64,000 nt of DNA from Dicyema japonicum (Eukaryota > Dicyemida > Rhombozoa > Dicyemidae): contig RDEW01000007.1 of NCBI GenBank assembly GCA_011109175.1, positions 743,712 through 807,711 on the forward strand, in the 5' to 3' direction. Below the pieces are notes generated by a model. It was not told the DNA's origin and did no database searches. It saw nothing but the letters and a program-made list of their open reading frames with translations. This document shows, piece after piece, positions 24,801-35,141 of this stretch. Position numbers and translations under genes: made by a program. The stretch's first letter is position 1. Each line of letters starts with the position of its first letter.

Positions 24801-26042
24801 GGCTCTGAACTGATATTTCTATAGTCGTATTTTATCGACGCCACGTAAACTCCCAGCTTTCGGGGGACACAAGAACACAGGTAATAATCATCCTCTTCTA
24901 ATTGCACGTTGACCTTAAGAGATCAATAGAGTAAAGTGCTAATCACATAAAATAGCATTTATTAGCTGAATGATAGCAATATTGCTTATATGACACATAA
25001 ATTGAGTCTATCTGTCATGCAATGAACAACTAATCGAACTCTTTGGTAGGCAAACTTACAGTAATTCTAAGCCAAATTCCGTCTCCACCGTCATTTCTAT
25101 GTCAGTGTTGGGTATCGGCTGAGTCACGTGCACCAGTATTTGGTAGACTTCTCCCGTTGCTCCGACCTTGTTGAATCCTTGAATATATATAGGATTTAAC
25201 CGGGGGAACAAACTACAGCCTTGAAGGGAGGCTCAGGTCTCTTTAAAGGAGCTCCTTCTTTGACGGAAGCCTTGCCGAATTGAGCCACGTAAGTCATCAC
25301 GGATTTCTCGTCGACTTTGGAACTGATTATTTCCTCCGGGGTTATCAGCTGTGAGAGTTAAATAGTTTCGTGAAAAGTCACAAAATTAAAAAAATTAATT
25401 TGCGGTTTTATAAAATACCATTGGAACAGACAGCCAGTTCTGTGCAGTCTCCATCGCCTCCGTGGTGTTCTCCAGGATCCGCGATCCGTCCCAATATCGC
25501 CAGTTCGGACAGAGACCCGGCTTGAAGGAATCCACGAGAGATCCGACGATTTTTCCGTCATTCCACTGGGTCGTAAAGTTGGTTATAGGGATCTCCGTCT
25601 TATTCGCGACCCACGTGAGTAATTTTTCCTTGGGAGTCGAATTTTCTTTTGTTTCGAAGACATATTTGTCAAACGAGAGAGAATAATGTAGAATTAAGGC
25701 CCAGATTAGACCGAGGATCAGTTTCAAATTTTGATTCACAATATGACTGCTATCTAATTTTAATTATACACAAAAACCGATGTTAACTAGTTTGATCCCT
25801 TCTAAATGTATTAGGTCGAGAGCCTTGGTAACATTTTCTAGTTTTTGTGAAATGAAGCGGGGATTTTTGTTGTAAGTTCCAACAGATTTGTTTGATAAGG
25901 CTTCAATTAGCTTTATCAACGCGACTCCATTCTCAAAATCTGTTTCCAAATTTTTTATGGAGATGTTGCATTTTTCTAAATGCTTATTAACGAATCTGGT
26001 GAAAGTCTTTGTCTGTATATTTATCCAGGAAGGTTCCTGCAT
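15804..26042 (-). CDS. FLN: Filamin, actin-crosslinking protein, complete multi-exon gene
   Basis: Filamins crosslink actin and anchor membrane proteins. The start at 26040-26042 (MQEPSWINIQTKTFTRFVNK) opens the first CH domain (LETDFENGVALIKLIEALS). A 24-nt intron at 25754-25777 restores KLVNIDSSHIVNQNLKLILG, and the second CH domain follows (PITNFTTQWNDGKIVGSLVD, PGLCPNW). After an intron of about 70 nt comes ITPEEIISSKVDEKSVMTYV, as in animal filamins. From there to the stop at 15804 run about two dozen Ig-filamin repeats. They are recognisable by the recurring pattern PxxxGxYxxxV...GxxxxxSPFxVxV (for example TTKPGKYWMVIEFNGK and GSPFLIEFY at the very end). Many introns are short, such as 31 nt at 16034-16064 and about 25 nt near 16472-16496. 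The short open pieces scattered over this interval are its exons. I cannot define every junction. Confidence 0.92.
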
Positions 26043-26858
26043 TACACTGGAAAAATTTTATTTAAATATTTTTTTATTTAAATTTAAATGAATTGTTAAC
26101 CATTATAAATATAAATAATATTATTTAAAATTATTTTATTTATAATCTAAATAGTTTTTAATTCGTGTATTACCCTTAAAAGTACTTTTCATTTTTAAGA
26201 TTATTAAATCACATAATATTCAATTATTAATAATTTATCATCATTTTTCTATTAAAAATATTAAATTTAAATTTTAATAATTTAAATTTTGTGATAGATG
26301 ACTTCCTCAAGTTAATTGCTCATTGCATTTACGCACAATCGGTCATTGAATAATTGTCTTACATTCTTAAAACTATTTTTAACCACAAAGGCGGAAATCA
26401 ATAGTTAACCACTTCACTTAACTTTTCAATCAATATAATAAACTTAATATCTAGGTAGGGACAGATTAATGCTTGAAACTGTCGCTGTTGCCTAGCACTG
26501 ATGTGCCTTTAAATGTAAAATCTTATTTAATTTTCTAACCAAAATATTTGATTGTCTGAAAGCAATTAAAATGCCTATTAATTTACGTTGAAGGATTAAT
26601 TAAAACCTTTTTAGATTTTTTAAAATTCTTCATCTGTTTCTCAGCAAAACCAGAGTGAATGTGGTCGGTATTTGAAGTTGAGGAGGATCACCACTAATCA
26701 AAGTTTTTATGGTAGATTGGGGTTCAAGTTATGTGCGGTTTTTATTTGTGACGTATTTGATCTGTGGTTATTTACTTCATGAATATTAGAAGAATGGAGA
26801 CGAAACACCAGATGACTATTTCATGAGAACGATTAGAGAACACATTAACGTGACTCTA
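26043..26858. other. AT-rich filamin 5' flank, no confirmed gene
   Basis: The first 300 bases are almost pure A/T. Further on, a frame near 26640-26790 reads NQSFYGRLGFKL, which looks faintly like an acetyltransferase motif, but I could not build a consistent gene around it. The filamin promoter should lie here. No specific site is recognised. Confidence 0.4.
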
Positions 26859-26859
26859 T

Positions 26860-27180
26860 TTAAGGCGACGGAAAATACTTTGCTGGTATGAAGAGGTCGT
26901 TAACTTGGCTTGTGAATGAGAATATCACCCTGAGGCAATTGCCATGCTCTGTTTTCTTCAGAATAAAAACATTCTTTCCCGATATGCCCACAATGTTTGT
27001 CAACGTAAAAAACCCGGTGTGAGAAAATGCTAAGCTTTGATTATCCCTGGACACAGCTAAATTGTTCTATGTGTACTTCTGAAACTATAAGGTAGATTGA
27101 GCTTGCATATAAAGCGGATATTTCTGTTTGGCAAAAACATCGAACTGGGGGTTACTTGCTGGACAATTAATGTTCGCCAT
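26860..27180 (-). CDS. Small hypothetical gene, at least two exons
   Basis: An ATG at 27178-27180 opens MANINCPASNPQFDVFAKQK. A second frame ending at the stop 26860-26862 reads SLAFSHTGFFTLTNIVGISG, KNVFILKKTEHGNC and FIPAKYFPSP. The composition looks like coding sequence. The two frames must be joined by a splice I could not fix uniquely. No family is recognised. It is head-to-tail with the filamin gene on the same strand. Confidence 0.4.
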
Positions 27181-27359
27181 GGGAACAACTTTATAAATAT
27201 ATGCTATTTGACTATGGATGATTCATAAGGCCAACGTCAGAATTGTCGTAATAATCTGAAATGTCTTAGTAACCTCATTCTTTGAGAAGTACATGGAAAT
27301 ACAATACAATGTATTTGCGTATGCAGTCCGACCTCGACCTGGAAAAAATCGAGATTTTA

Positions 27360-28386
27360 ACTTAAAGCAGTGGTGTCAAACTCATTTATTCCGCGGGCCG
27401 GACTATTAAATTTTGATTTAACAGGATATTTGATTCATACTATGATTTTTATAATATTTTGATTTTTTTATAATTTAAAAACATTTAACAACATATTTAT
27501 TAATTTTTATAATTAAAATATGTTCCTGAAACTTGATATTTTTTTTCCTTCATAATAGCGTCAATATTTGGTGTAAAATCCTGAGTTACCGTCAATCTTA
27601 AAATTTCACTTAGATAAGTGTGTGGGTGGGGTGACATTTTTATTGACCTTAAAAAATCAGCAACAATGTCCTCTGTCACACTGTTTAACACTTACAAAAG
27701 ACAGCTATGTATCAAACCAAGATCTTTATGAAGAACGAAGCTATTCCTATTAACAAAGCACTGAAAGTTCTGGGAGTAACCTTTGATCAGGACTTACCTT
27801 CATTCGACATGTTGAAAACAAAGCAACTTCTGCTCTGAAAAAAATGAGAATTTTAAAAGTGCTCTCAAATACACTTAGAGACCAAACTGATGGCTTTACC
27901 AAGATTTATGAACATTTATCCAACCAACGATGACGTATGCAAGGCCCTCATGGGCAATGCAAATTTCACGATCCTCCTCATTGAAACTATCCACAATCGA
28001 GAGACTGCAATAGGATAATTGGAGCAGAGCACAAAATCCAGAAAATTTCTTAATCAAATTACAACGGAAACTCTTAAAGGAGGTTAGTTGACCTAGCTGT
28101 CCATACACTATCAAAATATCCACAATCATACATAAATTTTTAGCCCATGTCATGTCCAATAAGAAACGCTGTTTAGGATTCTCGAACCCACCGGACTCGT
28201 TCTCTCCTTTGTCGGTCTGGGATCACTTAGTTAGATGAGAACTTTTATTTCTTTTTCTTTGACCCAGTGATCTTGGGGGTAATAATAATAATATTTTGTG
28301 TTAAATAATAATTCTATTGCATGCGATTTATTTTAAATACACTTTTAAACTCATGTCACCGTATCTTTGACACCCCTTACTTAAAG
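27360..28386. mobile_element. hAT-type DNA transposon, 1011 bp, with 8-bp target duplication
   Basis: The left end (from 27368) is CAGTGGTGTCAAACTC. The right end, reverse-complemented from 28378, is AAGGGGTGTCAAAGA, so 11 of the first 13 bases match. Both ends are flanked by the identical 8-bp direct repeat ACTTAAAG (27360-27367 and 28379-28386), the size typical of hAT elements. No transposase is recognisable inside. The interior instead contains a reverse-transcriptase fragment. I class it as a non-autonomous element carrying another insertion. Confidence 0.85.
27690..28160 (+). pseudogene. LINE reverse-transcriptase C-terminal fragment inside the hAT element
   Basis: Across two frames the strand reads INKALKVLGVTFDQDLTF, HVENKATSALKKMRILKVLS and LRDQTDGFTKIYE. 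This is the region after the RT active site in APE-type LINEs (LGVTFDxxLxFxxHV). The same region appears in the copies at 54.5 and 57.7 kb. Frameshifts break it. Confidence 0.65.
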
Positions 28387-28399
28387 GTTATAAATAATT

Positions 28400-28718
28400 A
28401 ATAATAATAAAGCCTTTTCACGAGAGCCATAGTATTTATAGCTCCGCCATAGCAGGACACACACTTTATTAAGTAAAGAACAGTTATTTTAACTAATCGT
28501 AGAACCAAGGAATGATCTTCACTTCTTTTTTCTTTTTCTTGTGTGAGTGTCCTTTCTAGACAATCCAGTTCCGCAGTGAGTATCCACTGATGACGTCGTC
28601 ACTCGTCAAACCCTTTCTGCATCGTAGATGCGTGGAACCTTCCACCAGGTGAACAGCAGCGAGATTCGAACCCGTAGCCTAAGCCACTTAAGCCCGACAC
28701 CTAACCACTAAGCCACCC
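28400..28718 (-). mobile_element. Full-length tRNA-derived SINE
   Basis: On the minus strand the element starts GGGTGGCTTAGTGGTTAGG (A-box-like) and contains GGTTCGAATCTC (B-box). It continues through a central domain with GACGTCATCAGTGG and GGAACTGGATTGTCT, and ends with AATAAAGTGTGTGTCCTGC, a palindromic stretch around GGCTCTCGTGAAAAGGC and a TTA-repeat tail. It is the reference copy for the fragments at 4143, 32368 and 39058. The tRNA-like head makes it an RNA polymerase III-type SINE, not a functional tRNA gene. Confidence 0.85.
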
Positions 28719-28769
28719 ATAATCATAACTCTATGAAATAATATATAAATAAAACTCTATCGAGAGAGA

Positions 28770-29420
28770 ACAAATTGGATGTCTGAACAACCACTTTATG
28801 GAACTCATTACGCGGATGATGTCGATTTCGTCGCGGAAGACGTTATTTTGGAGAAAGCGAAAACAATTTTGAGTAAATGGTATTGTCCACAATAGCACTT
28901 CAAAATTACAATCTATTCTAAAAAAATAATTAAATTCCTACTAAGATGCAGTTACGCTTATATAAAGGATTTGCTCGATTAGTCTTCTGTACAACGCAGG
29001 TACTTGGGGAGACTCAGACTCATTTCACAGAGGCCAACTAAGAGAACTCCTTGGATACTTTTGGCCAAAGTAAATTTTAAACAATGAATTACACAGACTG
29101 ACTGATTGTGGATCAATAAGTCTGAACGTACTTGAAATCCGCTGGCGCCTTTTTAACATATTCTACGGATGAGTGAACAGACACTATACAATGCCGCCAT
29201 GGAAGAATTTTCCAGCCATACTGAATTTTCTACATTCAGAGGACTCCCAAGAAGTTGTCTGCCCAGGACATTTTCTGAGAATTATGTTGCGATCGGAGGC
29301 CGATTGATGAATGCAGACGATCTTGACGAATTTAAGAGGCGAGCACGACTCGAAAGGGATGGAGATTGCTAACGGCAAAAATAGTCGAAAAAACATGGCA
29401 CAAGAGAAACCATAAACAGT
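28770..29420 (+). pseudogene. RTE-like LINE relic
   Basis: The strand reads THYADDVDFVAEDVILEKAK, with the YADD active-site motif, then LLYNAGTWGDSDSFHRGQLR and then LNVLEIRWRLFNIFYGMSEQ. This is the order seen in endonuclease-reverse transcriptases whose C-terminus carries a RRWxxFGHxxR motif. The fingers and the endonuclease are missing and stops occur. Confidence 0.7.
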
Positions 29421-29631
29421 GTGGTAATGCGTGTGCTTTCACTTGACTAACTAATAAAACTCAACAAATTTTACTGTGATGTATTGGCAAAAAATGTTCA
29501 ATTCTACTCCCAAATCCAAATTTCATTTTCATGTTTAGCTGCAGTTTTTTCCTAAATGAGTAAAACTCAGAGAATCCGGAGCGATATTTAAAATGGATTC
29601 TTCAAATCATTAATTTGTTTGATAGTTCCAT

Positions 29632-29898
29632 TTATTGTGTAATTTTCTCCAAGAGATCTGACTGGAGTATTTGGTTCTGTGCAAAACTCAAAGTCGGACC
29701 CGGACAAAAGAAGTGTTTGATCGTCAAGAAGGGGATTTTCTTATTCTGTACAAATAGGAACTTAAACCCAAGTGTTGACCTCCAGGGTATACCAAACATT
29801 TGAATATTATAATTAAAAAGTTCCTTAGTTGGGGAAGGAAAAAGCAACCTTGGTCTTCTATGACTCTGAAAGTGATTATTTAAAGAAATAGCCATCAT
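29632..29898 (-). CDS. Hypothetical open frame
   Basis: An 88-codon frame (MMAISLNNHFQSHRRPR...) ends SDLLEKITQ. No domain, membrane segment or family is recognisable. It may be chance, or it may be exons of a gene with unresolved tiny introns. It is kept because its composition is less skewed than the surrounding A/T-rich DNA. Confidence 0.25.
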   Translation of the reverse strand: MMAISLNNHFQSHRRPRLLFPSPTKELFNYNIQMFGIPWRSTLGFKFLFVQNKKIPFLTIKHFFCPGPTLSFAQNQILQSDLLEKITQ

Positions 29899-30068
29899 TA
29901 GCTAAATAATTGAAAAATAAAACATAATTTGGGACGTGGTATGATTGATAATTTTTTAGTTTATAATGCTTTAATTGCAAAAAAACCAAATAAATATGAT
30001 TACAAAATTAATTAATTAATTAAAAATTTATTTATTATTATTATTGTATTGAAATTTGAATACGTGGA

Positions 30069-30751
30069 ATGGGTTTGTGCGATTGTGAGCACAGGAAGGT
30101 GACAAATTATTTTTGCTTTGAACACAGACGAAACGTATGCGACAACTGTGTGGTAACAGAACATAAAAAGGTACCTTCAAAGCATCCTTATCTCCCAGTG
30201 TATAGTACATACTTACTCTGATTGGATCAAAGACAGTGATCATGAGGCCATTTGCACAATATGTAGAGAACCTTTTGGTAATAATCAGCTTATACGGCTC
30301 GGTTGTTATGGTAACGTTGCTGATTAAACCCAGATCTGTTTCATACTGGCTGCATCGATAGTTACGGCGAAAACCTACCCACGTGGACTGCCCCGGCTGG
30401 ATACACGTGTCCTCTGTGTTCTCAGCCGATGTTTTCTAGCACTGATAAGTCCATCGTCTACTCAGCGTTTATTTCCATGGTATCTCAGCTGGCTTGGGGA
30501 TCACGTGTGTTGAGTATCGTCCAACAAGTATTATTTATTGACATATTTTGGCAAATGAGGCTGAAAAACCTGTGATTAAGATTCAACTCCCACAAAATGA
30601 GAGAAACAAAAACGTGGGTTCCCGTAGAATGCTTCTTATGAATTATTTGCATATAAAATGTTCATCATGTAGGTTCCATCATTGGAATTTATTCATATTT
30701 ATTACCTTTGTCTTTGTATTTGGTTTGTTGTATTTGTTTTACACAAACTAA
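30069..30751 (+). CDS. ZFPL1: ZFPL1-like Golgi membrane zinc-finger protein
   Basis: ZFPL1 is an integral cis-Golgi protein needed for Golgi structure. The start at 30069 gives [20 protein letters not shown] followed by [11 protein letters not shown], the N-terminal zinc-binding domain. A 28-nt intron (30171-30198) joins it to [19 protein letters not shown] and TICREPF. A 23-nt intron (30311-30333) restores [16 protein letters not shown], then [11 protein letters not shown], the RING-like part. A likely 32-nt intron (30529-30560) leads to the C-terminal frame, which ends in one membrane anchor ([17 protein letters not shown]) and the stop at 30751. Zinc ligands and the C-terminal anchor agree with ZFPL1, although the linker is shorter than in vertebrates. 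It is not visible as one open frame. Confidence 0.9.
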
Positions 30752-30757
30752 TTTAAT

Positions 30758-31490
30758 TTATGATGTTATTTTGGGTTTTAGTTTTATTAGGGGTTTGTGG
30801 ATTAGTTTGGGGTGTTTGGTCAGTTTCTGATCTTGATGGTTCGTGATTGAGTGATAGGTTGGTAAGCTTGGTTTAAAAAGGAAGAATTGACGACTGTGTC
30901 CCACTTTAAGATAACAACGTGTTGGAGAGCAATCAGCATTGTAAATTGCTATCAGGTTTGATCTATCATACATGTGCTGTGGGCATAGTCTATCTCTGGG
31001 TAAAGTAGAAGCTGAGATCTATTTTTGGCATAGACCACCAATGCCTCTCCGATTGGGATATTTTTGTTATTTAGGCATTTAACTCTGACGCATATAGATA
31101 ATCCAGAAAATAGCAAGTTTTTATAATTTTAAATATAAAATAATAGCAAAAAATATCACATAAAAATTTCTAACACTGACAATTTATGAATCAAAATAAT
31201 CTTAAATATAATAACGTGAGATTAAGTGGGGATACTCGCACCGTATTATTATTTAACCGCAGTTTTACAATTTTCGGTAAGTCCAGAACAAACAGTCATA
31301 ATTAGGGCGATTTTTTGACTTTTTAAATCCGAAATTTTGACCTAATAATTTAACTTTAAAAATTTTGACCATTTATGTCCTCATGAGCACTGCTGATTAT
31401 TTGAGCGAATCTCGCTCGCCATCATGACAGGAATTAGCCAAGCAGTCAGGGTAGCCGCTATATAACCGTTTACTCTCGTTTACTTCCTTA
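30758..31490. other. No confirmed gene
   Basis: A minus-strand frame at 30758-30973 ends in low-complexity Lys/Pro sequence and resembles no family I know. Upstream on that strand, VVYAKNRSQLLLYPEID is open but isolated. The rest is AT-rich. Confidence 0.4.
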
Positions 31491-31499
31491 ATAAAAAAC

Positions 31500-31790
31500 T
31501 TGATTTATTAGCCGCGTGGCGCCATGTGGTGCTTCGTGGCTAATTGGTTCAAGTTTATGTTTGATTGTCTGTTCTCCTCTCTCTTCCTACTAGAGTGGCG
31601 TCATGTGATCCACTTGTCTAGGTGGCCCCCAGTGCCAGGCCGGCACGAAAAAGGATCATTTGCTTTCCCCCACTCCCACTGGAGAGGTTTCCACAACTGC
31701 AATCATGGACGCCTTTTACCCTTTATGTTGATTCCGGATGGACTCTGTTTCTATGGAAACTGGATACACTTAATTAGTTTTTTACTTTAA
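31500..31790 (+). mobile_element. LINE 5' end block
   Basis: GGCGTCATGTGATCCAC, AAGGATCATTTGCT and GGAGAGGTTTCC appear in the same order as in the 5' block before the LINE at 61794, and in the block at 13080. It carries two related ATGTG-containing units (31510 and 31598). No endonuclease frame follows, so the coding part has been lost. Confidence 0.5.
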
Positions 31791-32090
31791 CTTCTTTCTC
31801 GGTGTATCCGGGTTAATAAATAAATAATAAAAAGTTTTTTCTGAAAAATTTATTTATAAAAATTTTATTTAATATGAAAAAACTAATCTAAATTTTATCA
31901 AAATATAGAATAATGTAATTAAAAACGCTTTCAGGTTAAAAGTTTTGGTCTTTAGATAATAATTTTAGCAATAAAATTTTTTTCTGAATAGATAGAAGGA
32001 TATTTCTCAAATGGCAGTATTTGCATGGGGAAATATGTTGTTTTTTATATTTTTAATAGAAAAAACTTATTAACAGAATATATAGATTCT

Positions 32091-32125
32091 AGCCGGGTGG
32101 CATAGTGGTTATGTGTAGGACAAGT
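32091..32125 (+). repeat. Isolated SINE head
   Basis: GGGTGGCATAGTGGTTATG matches the tRNA-derived start of the SINE family (A-box region) but breaks off after about 30 nt. Confidence 0.5.
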
Positions 32126-32367
32126 TGAATATTTTTAAAAATATGTAAAATGTCTATAAAGTTTGGTTGATTGTTGAAAGCGACAGATTTTTTTACATCG
32201 GAAAGAGCATTTTGTAAAATTTTAAAGTGAGTGATGTATCCTCTTAAATTTTTGTATCAAAAAAAGACATCAGATGTTTTTTTTCCGTCCACAATTATGT
32301 ATCGATGATAAACAATTTGCAGTATTTTATATTTTTAATGACGGACACGACTGTATGGCATAGAGGC

Positions 32368-32596
32368 GGGTGGCATAGTGGTTAGGTGTCAGGCTAAAGT
32401 GACTTAGGTTACGGTGCTGTTCACCTGGTGGAAGGTTCCACGCATTTATGATGCTAAAAAGGCTTGACGAGTACGCCGTCATTAGTGGATATTCACTGCG
32501 GAACTGAATTGTCTAGAAAGGACCCACACACAAGAAAAGAAAGATTAGTTAAAATTAACTGATCTTTACTTAAATAAAGTGTGTGTCCTGCCTATG
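32368..32596 (+). mobile_element. SINE copy with deleted B box
   Basis: It begins GGGTGGCATAGTGGTTAGG and continues collinearly with the SINE at 28400-28718 through GGAACTGAATTGTCTAG to AATAAAGTGTGTGTCCTGCC. About 13 nt covering the B box GGTTCGAATC are missing, as is the final palindromic tail. No clear target duplication is seen. Confidence 0.8.
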
Positions 32597-33122
32597 CTAT
32601 TAATATGTCGCGAGAGAGGAGCGCACACCAGAATTTTAAACTAAAAAATTATGGCGACCAATTTTATAAACCCAAGAACAACAACCGCGAACAGATAACA
32701 TGATTTATTCGCAAAACCCCAACTAACTAAACAAGGTGAGAGCCATTAACTAAAGAGGAAAGCCAAGATTTGGGGTCGTCTATATCGGGGCACTCTCATG
32801 AGACACCGTATATCTCTTCTCCGTAAAAAGCCCCAATTACAATGCGAGTTTCCACAAGCAATGTAATAAATCTCCGATTCTTCTCGTTTTTCTTTCGTAT
32901 TCGTCATCAATTTCAGATGCTAAATCCAATCCATGTGCTTCAATTTAGTTTCGTTCATAATTAGAACATCCATCTGGATCGTGCTGGCTATAGCAACCAG
33001 CACTGAGGCCCGTTTGCGAAGAGAACGGGCATAAATCAGGGTTATCCTGACTACTTCTGGTTTTTCGGTGGCTGCCCTCTCTTCTTAAGAGCGCCACTCT
33101 TCTCTCTGCGAAAAAAATATCG

Positions 33123-34178
33123 TTGACTACAAAAATATTCAATAATAAAAGTTGCCTCAAAAGATGTACTGAATTCGTACTTAACGTTTCTCTTGACACC
33201 CCTGGATGGATACAGACTCAATTACCGATATCATTGGGTGGAATCGGTCTTACTACTCCCTGCCAAATTGCTGGCCCGGCGTATTTTGCCTCTAAACTTT
33301 CATGCAAAAACCAAGTGGACTCAATTCTTTCAAAGCTTCCATCTCGGAAACTGTCCAATGACTTGGTTGAATACATGGACGTGTGGCGGAGTGAAGGGCT
33401 TAGCGAGCCGCGTAACCCAGACCAACAATCGTCTTGGATGATCCATAGATGGAATGCTCTGGCATCCAACCTAGTCAGCCGGCTCTCTGGACATCGCCTG
33501 GATTGTTTCCAAAATTCGAGGGAGGCGGTTGATGGATCTTGGCTTGGGGTTTACCCATGTCAAGAAGTTGGTGGATTGTTGGATGATGACTCACTTCGTA
33601 CAGCTGTATGTCTACACCTCGGATTGCCTGTTTGCACCAAATCGAAGTGCAAATGTGGCTGTCTATCGGACGAACTGGGTCTCCACCTCCTCTCATGCCG
33701 GAGCGGAATTGGCAGATCTTCTCGACATTCGGCAATGAACGGCATCATTAAGAGGGCATTAGAATCGGCTGGATTCCGTTGCCGGATCGAACCGACTGGT
33801 CTATTTGACAACGGAAGACGCCCTGACGGCATGACCTCCTTTCCTTTTGAGCGAGGGCGAAACCTTGTATGGGATGTGACCTGTGTCTGCTCTTTCGCCC
33901 CAAGCAAAAAAAATTATTCACCGGGCAGACCTTCTTCTCAAGCAGAGGAAGTAAAAAATGCTAAATATTCGGATATCAGCGACAGGTACATTTTCGCACC
34001 TGTCGCGATTGAAACTTCGGGGAACTTTGGCCCTAAAACGCTGAAGTTCCTGAACCATTTGGGAAAACTACTAACTGACAAAACTGGTGATCTTCGTGAG
34101 ACGAGATGGCTCAAGGAGAGGCTCTCGTTGGCTGTTGTCCGTGGGAATAGCTTGTGCATCTCCCAACAGCTGAATTAA
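33123..34178 (+). CDS. R2-like retrotransposon protein, C-terminal part (RT end plus nuclease-like domain)
   Basis: This 351-codon open frame is the best-preserved member of a family with at least five dead copies in the window. It begins inside the thumb region of a reverse transcriptase (QLPISLGGIGLTTPCQIAGP), so it is 5'-truncated. A Cys/His cluster follows (KCKCGCLSDELGLHLLSC), then GRSSRH, then EPTGL, then RRPDGMTSFPF and GRNLVWDVTC, which resemble the zinc knuckle and the PD...D nuclease core of R2-type restriction-like endonucleases. The end, TGDLRETRWLKERLSLAVVR, is also conserved among the copies. Proteins of this kind are common in invertebrate genomes. Assignment to R2-type nucleases rests on motif order. 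Confidence 0.7.
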   Translation: MTTKIFNNKSCLKRCTEFVLNVSLDTPGWIQTQLPISLGGIGLTTPCQIAGPAYFASKLSCKNQVDSILSKLPSRKLSNDLVEYMDVWRSEGLSEPRNPDQQSSWMIHRWNALASNLVSRLSGHRLDCFQNSREAVDGSWLGVYPCQEVGGLLDDDSLRTAVCLHLGLPVCTKSKCKCGCLSDELGLHLLSCRSGIGRSSRHSAMNGIIKRALESAGFRCRIEPTGLFDNGRRPDGMTSFPFERGRNLVWDVTCVCSFAPSKKNYSPGRPSSQAEEVKNAKYSDISDRYIFAPVAIETSGNFGPKTLKFLNHLGKLLTDKTGDLRETRWLKERLSLAVVRGNSLCISQQLN

Positions 34179-34251
34179 AATTAACTAGTGCAAGTTAAAA
34201 AATAACTTAAATAGAAAATAATAAGTTATATCATAAGAAATAACTAAACAT

Positions 34252-34266
34252 GCGGCCTTCGGCCGC
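34252..34266. other. Perfect GC-rich hairpin
   Basis: GCGGCCTTCGGCCGC is a 6-bp perfect stem with a 3-nt loop in otherwise very AT-rich DNA, 74 nt after the stop of the R2-like frame. It may belong to that element's 3' end. Confidence 0.5.
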
Positions 34267-34267
34267 T

Positions 34268-34481
34268 GTTCTTCAGATTGACACTAATTCCCTTTTTTAA
34301 GTCTTTTTTATGAACTTTATATTCTGATACATCCTCAAGATTATTTGATAATTTTTCTTTAATTGTTACTTTTTTTGTTCTTCAGATTGAAACTAATTCC
34401 CTTTTTTAAGTCTTTTTTATGAACTTTATATTATGATACATCCTCAAGATTATTTGATAATTTTTCTTTAATTGTTACTTA
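34268..34481. repeat. Direct tandem duplication, unit about 109 bp
   Basis: The segment starting GTTCTTCAGATTG at 34268 is repeated from 34377 with only a couple of differences. Confidence 0.85.
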
Positions 34482-34702
34482 ACGAAAAAACGTTCGCGAC
34501 ATAACTTTTCCAAAATGTTTTGTCCACAATGAGCTTGCCGATGTAAGTCTTCTGCAAGCAAAGTCATAAGAGCATCATTATCAAACGTTATAACCAGCTT
34601 GTGGTTATTAAATTGGTCCTTAAGATATAAAGATCCATCGAGTAGTATAAATAATTCTGCTTTTTTGCTGAGTCTTCGTTTTTTAAAAGCGATCAATATC
34701 AT
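34475..34702 (-). pseudogene. Retrotransposon integrase zinc-binding fragment
   Basis: The 75-codon frame contains LLAEDLHRQAHCGQNILEKL followed by CRERFF. This resembles the HHCC-type N-terminal domain of LTR-retrotransposon integrases (HxxxHxG...LxxxF). No protease, RT or integrase core is adjacent, so it is a fragment. Confidence 0.5.
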
Positions 34703-35141
34703 GATTCGAAGGTGACTCCAATTCTAAGCCTGGTATGTCTTCACCGTCCTTGGATCCNGAAACCTGCTTAGAAAAAAAATGAACCGGGCAGAGGAATTCC
34801 GGTCTGTCATAAAAAAGTGCACTATAATTAAATTCATCTAGAGACGGGGACGTCGCCACTCAAAGAGGACAGCTGGATTGTTCGAGAATTCGAAGAACAT
34901 TGGAGGCCGGAATCACGGATTCATAAATAGAGAAACGATTTTATAAGTTAAAATTGAAAAGGGTATTATGAATTGTTAATACAGAGTGAGAAAAATAATT
35001 ATAAAGGCCCAATATAACAATTCATGAGAGATTCTGACACTTTATAGTCAATTTATAATCAATTATCTCAGTTTTTTTGTTAATTAAAAAGAATTTCTAA
35101 AAAAAATAATATGCAGATTTTTAGAATTTATAAACTTAGTG

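Noticed and set aside
26640-26790. GNAT acetyltransferase exon (NQSFYGRLGFKL)
   Set aside because: A single motif with no consistent start, continuation or splice structure.
28685-28718. tRNA gene
   Set aside because: A and B boxes are present, but the sequence does not fold into a full cloverleaf and continues into a SINE body.
32600-33050. LTR of a gypsy-like element with TGGCGACCA primer site
   Set aside because: No second LTR, no polypurine tract and no adjacent gag-pol; the match is too short.
33218-33907. Minus-strand frames of 83-115 codons
   Set aside because: They are shadows of the R2-like frame on the plus strand.
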